A stretch of DNA of 32,728 nucleotides, taken from assembly GCA_001001625.1 (NCBI GenBank), contig LCKU01000002.1, positions 1 to 32,728 on the forward strand, read 5' to 3'. Positions 20,806-26,778 of this stretch are shown here, one piece after another. Source of the DNA: Parcubacteria group bacterium GW2011_GWA2_45_30 (GTDB lineage Bacteria; Patescibacteriota; Minisyncoccia; Sungbacterales; HO2-52-23). Both the position numbers and the translations under genes were made by a program. Below the pieces are notes generated by a model, which did no database searches, was not told where the DNA came from, and saw only the letters and a program-made list of their open reading frames with translations. How positions within the stretch are numbered: position 1 is the stretch's first letter; every line of letters begins with the position of its first letter.

Positions 20806-22124
20806 GTTTTAATTTTCTTTAGCTCTTCTCGTACCACATCCCTGTCGTCCCATGGAATTTTGCTTCCATCGGGACCCATGATCCAGGGCTCTGCGCCTTT
20901 ACCCGTTATCACCACCGCATCGCCGGATTTGGCGAGTTTTAACGCCTCCCGTATAGCTTCGCGTCTATCTAGAATCTTTCTAAAATTTAGGATTTCGGAT
21001 TTAGGATTTCGAATTTGCGAAAGTCCGTTTTCTATATCATCTAAAATTGACTGCGGATTTTCGTCATATGGATCTTCGTTGGTCAAAATTATTTCACCAC
21101 AGAACTGTGATGCGATTCTGCCGAATTCCGGCCTTTTCCATTTGTCTCTCCCGCCTCCGGCCGCACCCAAAACGCAGATCAAATTTTGGCTTTTGGCTTT
21201 TGACTTTTGACTTAATTCCTTAAGAAATGCATAAACATTTTTAAGGGATTGAGGCGTATGCGCATAATCAACCACCACCACAAATGGCTTTTTCTGCACA
21301 AATTCCATCCTTCCCGGAATACCGGAAATGTGCGCCAGCGCCTCGGATATTTTTTCCAATGAAATATGCTGTAATAATCCTACCGAAACCGCCGCCAGAA
21401 TATTATATAAATTAAACTCGCCGCAAAGCGACACCGTAAAATTCTGCCCCCCGACTTCAAAAGAAATATTTTCGCTGCCAACCCTCACATCTCGTATTAA
21501 ATATGTCCTACCTAGAAATTTTATTTCGTCTTTCCCATAAAATATTTTTCGTGCTCCGGTCGCGGCACAGAATCTATCCATATACGGGTCATGACGATTA
21601 ATAACCGCAACGGCAGACATGGGCAGACGCCAAAATAGATCCAGCTTTGCCCGCAAATATCGTTCAAAGCTTCCGTGCGATTCAATATGCTCGCGCTCCA
21701 TGTTTGTCATAACTGCCGCGGAAAAATTAATAAAACGGTGCCGGAACTGTTTAATTCCCTCGGAGGTGACTTCCAGCACAACATAGCGGCATCCGGATTT
21801 CACAGCGCGATGCAAAAACCGCTGTAGGAAAAATCTGCCCGGCATAGTTATTTTTTTTTCATTTATTTCCGTATCACCGCCCACGCGGAACCGCAACGAA
21901 GAGACGGATGCTGTTTTTTCGCCTCCGGCTTGTAAAATTTCGTGAATTAATTCTACAACCGTTGTTTTGCCTTTAGTGCCGGTGATGCCTATAACAAAGA
22001 GCTTGCGCGACGGGAACCAAAACCATAACGCCGCCGAAAACGCGAGTAAAAAATGATACGGCAACTGGAGTGCCATAAAAAAGCGGAGAGGAATTATTTT
22101 TTTAAGAAAAGGGAGTATCGGCAT
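20802..22124 (-). CDS. MurE-like Mur ligase with N-terminal hydrophobic segment
   Basis: 440 residues. Residues 15-45 are a hydrophobic segment in place of the usual Mur N-terminal domain. I-G-I-T-G-T-K-G-K-T-T (about 45-55) is the ATP P-loop. L-E-V-T-S-E-G, M-T-N-M-E-R-E-H, V-V-D-Y-A-H-T-P and D-R-R-E-A-I follow in MurE order, and I-T-G-K-G-A-E-P stands for the final G-K-G-x-E motif. It should join an amino acid to a UDP-MurNAc-peptide-like substrate, perhaps at the membrane. Residues about 305-313 and 370-380 are encoded by heptamer arrays and are extra relative to the family. ATGCC starts 1 base after the upstream TGA, so translation is coupled. Confidence 0.85.
   Translation of the reverse strand: MPILPFLKKIIPLRFFMALQLPYHFLLAFSAALWFWFPSRKLFVIGITGTKGKTTVVELIHEILQAGGEKTASVSSLRFRVGGDTEINEKKITMPGRFFLQRFLHRAVKSGCRYVVLEVTSEGIKQFRHRFINFSAAVMTNMEREHIESHGSFERYLRAKLDLFWRLPMSAVAVINRHDPYMDRFCAATGARKIFYGKDEIKFLGRTYLIRDVRVGSENISFEVGGQNFTVSLCGEFNLYNILAAVSVGLLQHISLEKISEALAHISGIPGRMEFVQKKPFVVVVDYAHTPQSLKNVYAFLKELSQKSKAKSQNLICVLGAAGGGRDKWKRPEFGRIASQFCGEIILTNEDPYDENPQSILDDIENGLSQIRNPKSEILNFRKILDRREAIREALKLAKSGDAVVITGKGAEPWIMGPDGSKIPWDDRDVVREELKKIKT
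20983..21017. repeat. Heptamer array inside the Mur ligase gene (array 1)
   Basis: Five consecutive 7-base units: AAATTTA, GGATTTC, GGATTTA, GGATTTC, GAATTTG. They encode the extra stretch R-N-P-K-S-E-I-L-N-F just before the conserved I-L-D-R-R-E-A-I. Confidence 0.85.
21184..21211. repeat. Heptamer array inside the Mur ligase gene (array 2)
   Basis: Four 7-base units: TTTTGGC twice, then TTTTGAC twice. On the coding strand they give S-K-A-K-S-Q-N between E-L-S-Q-K and the beta strand L-I-C-V-L-G-A-A, in a surface loop. Confidence 0.85.
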
Positions 22125-22125
22125 T

Positions 22126-22515
22126 TCAGGGTCGATTTATTATGCTACCGAGAAAAATAATAAGGGCCGCGGCGCTGTTGGTGAAAATAATGCGATACGT
22201 ATTGCCGAATTGAAAATTGTCCGAAAGCAAAACTGCAAGAGTCGCCATAAAAACAATTGCGGCCCAAAGTACCACAAAGAGTTCGCCAAAATATATGGAC
22301 GGATAGGCGCGGCGGCGCTTGCGGACCTCTTTCAAAAGGACATACACGCCCAACGCCCCAAGATATGGTTCCTGCAGAGCATCTAAGAAAATAAATATCA
22401 CGGGATATACGCGATCCAATCCGAAAAAGAAAAAAACCGCTAAAACGGCCAGATAACAATAAGTAAAAATACCGAGTATTCTATAAAGCCAGTCAACTGC
22501 TTCTCGGCGTAGCAT
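22126..22515 (-). CDS. Small membrane protein (orphan)
   Basis: 129 residues with about four hydrophobic helices (Y-L-A-V-L-A-V-F-F-F-F, V-I-F-I-F-L, F-V-V-L-W-A-A-I-V-F-M, A-A-A-L-I-I-F-L-G). A basic cytoplasmic-looking loop (V-R-K-R-R-R-A-Y) follows the second. I do not recognise the family. It is directly upstream of the Mur ligase with a TGA-A-ATG junction, so a role in the cell envelope is plausible from context only. The start is uncertain: the ATG at 22515 follows GAGGAA closely, and an ORF upstream extends to 22605 through repeat-like sequence. Confidence 0.65.
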   Translation of the reverse strand: MLRREAVDWLYRILGIFTYCYLAVLAVFFFFGLDRVYPVIFIFLDALQEPYLGALGVYVLLKEVRKRRRAYPSIYFGELFVVLWAAIVFMATLAVLLSDNFQFGNTYRIIFTNSAAALIIFLGSIINRP

Positions 22516-22621
22516 TTCCTCGCATATCACCTCATCAAATTCAGCTCCTCTTCCAGAGGAAAAAACAATTAGACGGCAGAGAATTTTTCTGGGATAACTG
22601 AACACTCGCTATAGCGATTTT

Positions 22622-22751
22622 CATCCATTTAGTTTTCAGACACGACTCACGCGCTCCTACGGCGCGTTCGCTAAGGGTTGGACGAAACTTTTCCGCGTCA
22701 TTGCGGAAAACCAAGCAGTTTCGTCCTCCCATTGTCTGAAAACTAAACGGA
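22622..22751. repeat. 130-bp inverted repeat between FemAB and the membrane-protein gene
   Basis: Arms ATCCATTTAGTTTTCAGACA (22622-22641) and 22732-22751 pair at 19 of 20 positions. Inside, GGACGAAACT (22679-22688) pairs with AGTTTCGTCC (22716-22725) and TTTTCCGC with GCGGAAAA. A second small hairpin, ACGCG/CGCGT, lies near 22649. This is palindromic-element architecture with no ORF. Confidence 0.85.
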
Positions 22752-22789
22752 TTCAACCGCGTGTATACTCACTTATAAATTTTCCTTTT

Positions 22790-23644
22790 TTATCTGAACA
22801 GACGGGCCAAATAATATAATCCATATAACACGGGGCGATAAATTATATCAACTGACGCCGGATATTCTACTTGTTCTCCTCCAAATCCAAGTTTAAATCG
22901 CGTAAGGCCGGGCCAGCGCGCCTCATCAATTCCCCAAAAATCATAAGATTTGAATCCGCGTACTTTGGCTTCTTGAATCGCTCGCCAATACAACAAATGC
23001 GGAGCCATAACTTCGCGATGTTCGCTTGACGATGCGCCGTGAAGATAGGTTGCGGTTTGCGAGGGTTTATAAAAATTTACCAATACGACCGCAATTATTT
23101 TGTTCTGATATTTTGCGAAAAAAATCTCATTGGAAAAATCATTATCGCGCGCGGCAAGAAGTTTTTCATAATGTTCCCGCGAATGAACCGAAAATTTATC
23201 GCGCTTAGCGGTTTCTGCCAACAAACCCCAAAACGCCTCAAAGTCCCCTCCTTTCTCCACCAAGGATCCTTTGCGCTCGGCCAGCCGGATGTTATAACGT
23301 GTTTTTTCATGCATCCCGGAAAGTAATTCCGCCTCGGATTTTGTTAAATCAAGAATAACGGTTTTTTGTGGCTGAATTGGATTTGACGCCTGACGCCTAA
23401 CATCTGACATTTGAACGCGTCTAGCCGGATCGATTTTTAAAAAGACGGATTTCTCCCCTTGGGCTATTTTCTTAACACCCGATAATAAGTTGTCAGTTAA
23501 TAATTCCGGGTGCGGAGTATATAAATAATTAAACCCCGCCGGGAGTTTATGCTGAATAACAAGTTGTCCCTCTGCTCTCCAAGTTTTTCGACCAAGACCC
23601 TGCTGAAATTTTTCCCAAGCGGAAGATTGTAAAAAAGAATTCAT
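22790..23644 (-). CDS. FemAB-family peptidoglycan aminoacyltransferase
   Basis: 284 residues. S-A-W-E-K-F-Q-Q-G-L-G near residue 8, the central H-E-K-T-R-Y-N-I-R-L-A-E-R-K-G, H-G-A-S-S-S-E-H-R-E near residue 210 and Y-D-F-W-G-I-D-E near 242 are typical of FemX/FemA-like ligases. These transfer an amino acid from aminoacyl-tRNA to the peptidoglycan precursor. Proteins of about 285-340 residues are normal for CPR members. Residues 76-86 are encoded by a heptamer array (23384-23418) and interrupt the family pattern between the first strand pair. The ATG overlaps the ruvA stop (ATGA). Confidence 0.88.
   Translation of the reverse strand: MNSFLQSSAWEKFQQGLGRKTWRAEGQLVIQHKLPAGFNYLYTPHPELLTDNLLSGVKKIAQGEKSVFLKIDPARRVQMSDVRRQASNPIQPQKTVILDLTKSEAELLSGMHEKTRYNIRLAERKGSLVEKGGDFEAFWGLLAETAKRDKFSVHSREHYEKLLAARDNDFSNEIFFAKYQNKIIAVVLVNFYKPSQTATYLHGASSSEHREVMAPHLLYWRAIQEAKVRGFKSYDFWGIDEARWPGLTRFKLGFGGEQVEYPASVDIIYRPVLYGLYYLARLFR
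23377..23418. repeat. Heptamer array inside femAB
   Basis: Units TTGGATT, TGACGCC (twice), TAACATC, TGACATT and TGAACGC run head to tail. They encode the extra V-Q-M-S-D-V-R-R-Q-A-S-N-P stretch between P-A-R-R and the conserved T-V-I-L-D-L. Confidence 0.85.
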
Positions 23645-24255
23645 CGTTTTCTACCCAATTTCTTTAACGCCTCTTTTACCCGTTTCTCGGCACTGGCAAT
23701 TTCGCGGGGTACGGTCTGCAATGCCTCCCGGGCCTCACGCTGGGAATAGCCAAGTGAGACCAGTGCCTCCAACGCATCCGCTTCCTCTTTTAATTCGGGC
23801 GCGTCAACCTCAATTCCTTTGCCTGCCATTTTGTCGCGGAGCTCCAAAACAATTTTTTCCGCGGTTTTTTTACCTATACCCGAGACCCGCGTCAAATAAG
23901 AAGTGTCGCCCGCGGCAATGGCTTTTTTGATGGTATCCACCGGCGCGATATTCATAACCCCCAAGGCGCTTTTGGGGCCTATGCCGGAGATGCTATTTAG
24001 CGTTTGAAAAAGGTCAAGCTCGGCGAAATTTAAGAATCCGTACAATTCCAACGCATCTTCACGAACCTGAAGATGAGTCCACATTTTAATTGTGCTCCTT
24101 CGACTTCGCTCAGGATTGACTTCGTCAACTTTTTCTGGTATTTTATTTAAGGTCCCTTCGGAACAAAACACTTTATACCCAACCCCGCCGTCGGTTTTTA
24201 TAACCACGAATTTAGCGCCTTTGAATTCAATTGTGCCTTCTAAAAATGAGATTAT
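23641..24255 (-). CDS. ruvA: Holliday junction DNA helicase subunit RuvA, probable AUA start
   Basis: 204 residues from the proposed start. The N-terminal OB fold begins I-S-F-L-E-G-T-I-E. The HhH pair shows G-I-G-P-K-S-A-L near residue 95 and G-I-G-K-K-T-A-E-K near 130. The C-terminal UBA-like domain III ends L-G-R-K-R. It binds Holliday junctions and recruits RuvB. No ATG, GTG or TTG exists at the domain start, and a GTG 16 codons in would delete the first strands. The ATA at 24255 gives M-I-S-F-L-E-G as in relatives and lies 6 bases after TATTAT. Residues 43-55 (V-D-E-V-N-P-E-R-S-R-R-S-T) are an in-frame repeat insertion. femAB overlaps the stop. Confidence 0.85.
   Translation of the reverse strand: MISFLEGTIEFKGAKFVVIKTDGGVGYKVFCSEGTLNKIPEKVDEVNPERSRRSTIKMWTHLQVREDALELYGFLNFAELDLFQTLNSISGIGPKSALGVMNIAPVDTIKKAIAAGDTSYLTRVSGIGKKTAEKIVLELRDKMAGKGIEVDAPELKEEADALEALVSLGYSQREAREALQTVPREIASAEKRVKEALKKLGRKR
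24096..24129. repeat. CCTTCGACTTCGCTCAGG element inside ruvA
   Basis: TCCTTCGACTTCGCTCAGGA, followed by a TGACTTCGTCA partial palindrome, encodes N-P-E-R-S-R-R on the minus strand. The core word occurs at 19761 between genes and as a variant at 8804. A related GAGCGAAGTCG lies at 30655-30665. Confidence 0.8.
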
Positions 24256-24261
24256 ACATTC

Positions 24262-24267
24262 ATAATA
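24262..24267 (-). promoter_or_regulatory. -10 box TATTAT, leaderless ruvA
   Basis: TATTAT ends 6 bases (GAATGT) before the ATA at 24255, the same spacing as at hisS, archease and others here. A TATAAT three bases from the ATA is a competing candidate but would place the start inside the gene. Confidence 0.45.
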
Positions 24268-24282
24268 GCCCGATTAGAAGAA

Positions 24283-24309
24283 ATAAAAAAGCCGGAGTAA
24301 TTCCAGCTT
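24283..24309 (-). terminator. Terminator of the zinc-ribbon gene
   Basis: Stem AAGCTGGA (minus strand of 24302-24309) / TCCGGCTT (24289-24296) with one U-G pair, followed by TTTTTATTT. It lies 6 bases after the stop at 24315. Confidence 0.8.
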
Positions 24310-24314
24310 CCTGA

Positions 24315-24638
24315 TTACGCGCGAACAACAATATTATCAATTACCTGTGCACTGTATTCCCCGTAAAAAGGACTCCCATGAGCACTATTTCCAGGGATAG
24401 TTTCCAGATAATATGTCGGGGCGTGGGTTTCCTTTTGGATGGCGCGAGAAACAATCTGTACCCGGAATACTACACCGTGAACCTCTAACGTAACCACGTC
24501 GCCAACATTATGTCCGAAACAGTACGCGCCCTGATCTTCGCATTCTTTCGTCTTTTTCTGAACCTCCATAACATCGGATGAGGAGAACTGATTCCCACAG
24601 ATTTCGCACGTTCCAAGCGCGATTATCTCTAATTTCAT
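24315..24638 (-). CDS. Hypothetical zinc-ribbon-like protein
   Basis: 107 residues. The N terminus L-G-T-C-E-I-C-G-N-Q-F has a C-x2-C pair, and a second Cys pair (K-E-C-E-D-Q-G-A-Y-C) follows at residues 36-44, so a metal knuckle is possible. The rest is beta-rich (V-V-T-L-E-V-H-G-V-V-F-R-V-Q-I-V) and soluble. The ATG at 24638 has AAGGAAAGG upstream and was chosen over a long N-terminal extension that is antisense to uvrB. It has its own promoter (24672-24700) and terminator, and is divergent from uvrB. Function unknown. Confidence 0.7.
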   Translation of the reverse strand: MKLEIIALGTCEICGNQFSSSDVMEVQKKTKECEDQGAYCFGHNVGDVVTLEVHGVVFRVQIVSRAIQKETHAPTYYLETIPGNSAHGSPFYGEYSAQVIDNIVVRA

Positions 24639-24671
24639 GTTTTTATGCCTTTCCTTAAAAATGCTTAAGAA

Positions 24672-24700
24672 AGCGTAGCAAACTATCATAAAAATGTCAA
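24672..24700 (-). promoter_or_regulatory. Promoter of the zinc-ribbon gene, overlapping the uvrB start
   Basis: Minus strand: perfect -35 TTGACA (24695-24700), 17-bp spacer, extended -10 TGCTACGCT (box 24672-24677). The -35 overlaps the uvrB ATG (24694-24696) on the opposite strand, so the two genes may interfere. Confidence 0.7.
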
Positions 24701-26778
24701 CCTTTCGTCTAATCTCAAAATTCAACCCCACCGGAGACCAACCAGTCGCAATCGAAAAACTTGCGGCGAATTTGGATGCCGGTATACGGCACCAAACGCT
24801 TCTCGGCGTTACCGGCTCGGGAAAAACATTCACCATGGCCAATGTGATTGAACGAGTGCAGAAACCGACTCTTGTAATTTCCCATAATAAAACTCTGGCC
24901 ATGCAGCTTTACCAGGAGTTCAAAGAATTTTTCCCGGAAAACGCGGTGCACTATTTTGTTTCCTATTACGACTACTACCAGCCCGAAGCATATATTCCCC
25001 AAACCGACACCTACATCGAAAAGGACACCAAAATCAATGAAATGATTGACGCCCTGCGCCACGCCGCCACTGCATCACTCCTTACTCGGCGCGACGTAAT
25101 CATTGTCGCCTCGGTTTCCTGCATTTACGGCCTGGGCAGTCCGGAAGAATATCAAAAAGCATCTATTGAATTAAAAATGGGCCAGAAAATTTCTCGCCGC
25201 GAATTGCTTCACAATCTTGTAATGCTCCGATACGCGCGCAACCCCATTGATCCGTGCCAAGGGCATTTCCGTACCAGAGAAAATGCTATAGAAATATATC
25301 TGCCGTCTGGAGAAAATAAAATCGCGGTGGAAATCGAAAAAGGCAGAATCACGAATTTACACGAATCAAAAACAAAAACCAACGAATCGCGAAAACTTAA
25401 TCAATTTAGAGTTTATCCGGCCAAGCACTTCGTAACCCCGCAAAACAGCTTAAATCTTGCTATATCCAATATACGGCAAGAACTAAAAGAACGCCTAGCA
25501 GAGTTAAAAAAACGCGGGAAAGTGCTGGAGGCCGCGCGCCTGCGCCAGCGCACCAATTTTGATCTGGAGATGCTTGAAAAAATCGGATACATGAACGGCA
25601 TTGAAAATTATTCCCGGCAACTGGATTTCCGCAAGTCCGGAACCCCTCCACATACGCTTATTGACTACTTCAATTACGCCTTTCAGCACAGACCGTCCGA
25701 AAACTCTAAACACCGGGTGTTTTTTCGTTCAACACCCGGTGTTGACGGACAGTTTTCGGACGGTCTGTACGTATCAAAATGGCTATGCATAATTGACGAA
25801 TCGCATGTAAGCATTCCCCAAATCCGCGGGATGTATGCCGGAGACCACTCGCGCAAAGAAACTCTGATCGAATACGGGTTCCGTCTGCCCTCGGCGCTTG
25901 ATAACCGACCACTCATGTTTAAAGAATTTAACCAAAAAGTTGAACAAATTATATACGCTTCCGCAACTCCAACTGAATATGAGTTGCAGATGAGTAAACA
26001 GTCATACAGGGATCCGATCCCTGTAACACAGGGATCGGATCCATGTATTGTGGAGCAATTAATAAGGCCCACAGGAATTTTAGACCCCAGGATCGAAGTC
26101 CGACCTACAAAAAATCAGATCCACGCTGTTATAGCCGAGATTAAAAAACGGATTGCCAAAAACGAACGCTCGCTTGTTATGGCGCTAACCAAACGCCTAG
26201 CGGAAGACATTGCAGAATACCTTGAAGAGGCGGGAATAAAAGCCAAATATCTTCATTCGGAAGTAAAAACCCTGGAGAGGCCAGAAACACTAAAAAAACT
26301 CCGCACCGGAGAACATGACGTAATTGTCGGAATCAATCTGCTGCGGGAAGGGCTTGATTTACCCGAAGTTTCTTTTATCGCCATATTGGATGCCGACAAA
26401 GAAGGATTTTTGCGAAACATTACCACGCTTTTACAAATCATAGGCCGCGCCGCGCGGCACATAGACGGGAAAGTAACTCTTTATGCTGATACCATGACCG
26501 GCTCCATGCGCGCGGCAATCAATGAAACAAACCGTCGCCGCAAAATTCAGGAAGATTATAACCGAGCACACGGCATTACACCCGCGCAGATAAAAAAAGA
26601 AATAAGAAAATCGCTTCTGGAAGAAACTGCAGCAAAAGATGAATTTCCTATGCCCGATGGCCCCACAGAAAAAATTGTAAAATCCCTGGAGCGCGAAATG
26701 AAAAAGGCGTCGCGCGAAATGAATTTTGAACTGGCCGCCAAAATACGGGATCGGATAATCAGGCAAACTGATCCATAG
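24694..26778 (+). CDS. uvrB: Excinuclease ABC subunit B (UvrB) with three repeat-encoded insertions
   Basis: 694 residues. P-T-G-D-Q-P near residue 11, P-loop G-V-T-G-S-G-K-T near 40, Y-Y-D-Y-Y-Q-P-E-A-Y of the beta hairpin near 92, D-E-S-H near 366, G-I-N-L-L-R-E-G-L-D near 548, and Q-I-I-G-R-A-A-R near 580 are all present. The C-terminal UvrC-binding helix reads M-N-F-E-L-A-A-K-I-R-D. It unwinds DNA at lesions for UvrC incision. Three stretches absent from relatives coincide with repeats: residues 220-234, 332-359 (an 81-bp palindrome just before the D-E-S-H motif) and 439-450 (a 33-bp palindrome). Its end overlaps recG convergently by 20 bases. Confidence 0.95.
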   Translation: MSTFRLISKFNPTGDQPVAIEKLAANLDAGIRHQTLLGVTGSGKTFTMANVIERVQKPTLVISHNKTLAMQLYQEFKEFFPENAVHYFVSYYDYYQPEAYIPQTDTYIEKDTKINEMIDALRHAATASLLTRRDVIIVASVSCIYGLGSPEEYQKASIELKMGQKISRRELLHNLVMLRYARNPIDPCQGHFRTRENAIEIYLPSGENKIAVEIEKGRITNLHESKTKTNESRKLNQFRVYPAKHFVTPQNSLNLAISNIRQELKERLAELKKRGKVLEAARLRQRTNFDLEMLEKIGYMNGIENYSRQLDFRKSGTPPHTLIDYFNYAFQHRPSENSKHRVFFRSTPGVDGQFSDGLYVSKWLCIIDESHVSIPQIRGMYAGDHSRKETLIEYGFRLPSALDNRPLMFKEFNQKVEQIIYASATPTEYELQMSKQSYRDPIPVTQGSDPCIVEQLIRPTGILDPRIEVRPTKNQIHAVIAEIKKRIAKNERSLVMALTKRLAEDIAEYLEEAGIKAKYLHSEVKTLERPETLKKLRTGEHDVIVGINLLREGLDLPEVSFIAILDADKEGFLRNITTLLQIIGRAARHIDGKVTLYADTMTGSMRAAINETNRRRKIQEDYNRAHGITPAQIKKEIRKSLLEETAAKDEFPMPDGPTEKIVKSLEREMKKASREMNFELAAKIRDRIIRQTDP
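25351..25392. repeat. ACGAATTT-type repeat inside uvrB
   Basis: ACGAATTTACACGAATCAAA followed by A-rich spacing and ACGAATCGCG encodes T-N-L-H-E-S-K-T-K-T-N-E-S-R, replacing the usual acidic strand-turn before V-Y-P-A-K-H. The word is the one seen between genes at 4286 and 12031. Confidence 0.65.
25688..25768. repeat. 81-bp perfect nested palindrome inside uvrB
   Basis: Outer arms of 18 bp (ACAGACCGTCCGAAAACT at 25688-25705, complement at 25751-25768) are perfect. Inner arms of 13 bp (AACACCGGGTGTT at 25709-25721, complement at 25731-25743) are also perfect. It is exactly 27 codons and keeps the frame. Confidence 0.95.
26010..26042. repeat. 33-bp perfect palindrome inside uvrB
   Basis: GGATCCGATCCCTGT (26010-26024), 3-base loop AAC, perfect 15-bp complement at 26028-26042. 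It is 11 codons and encodes extra residues D-P-I-P-V-T-Q-G-S-D-P before the conserved L-I-R-P-T-G. Confidence 0.95.

Noticed and set aside
22126..22128. UGA decoded as Gly, as in SR1/Gracilibacteria
   Set aside because: TGA ends the membrane-protein, Mur ligase, ruvA and acyl-CoA dehydrogenase genes right at the starts of following genes, so it is a real stop.
24639..24902. Long N-terminal extension of the zinc-ribbon protein
   Set aside because: It would be antisense to the start of uvrB and upstream of a good promoter and Shine-Dalgarno at 24638-24700.
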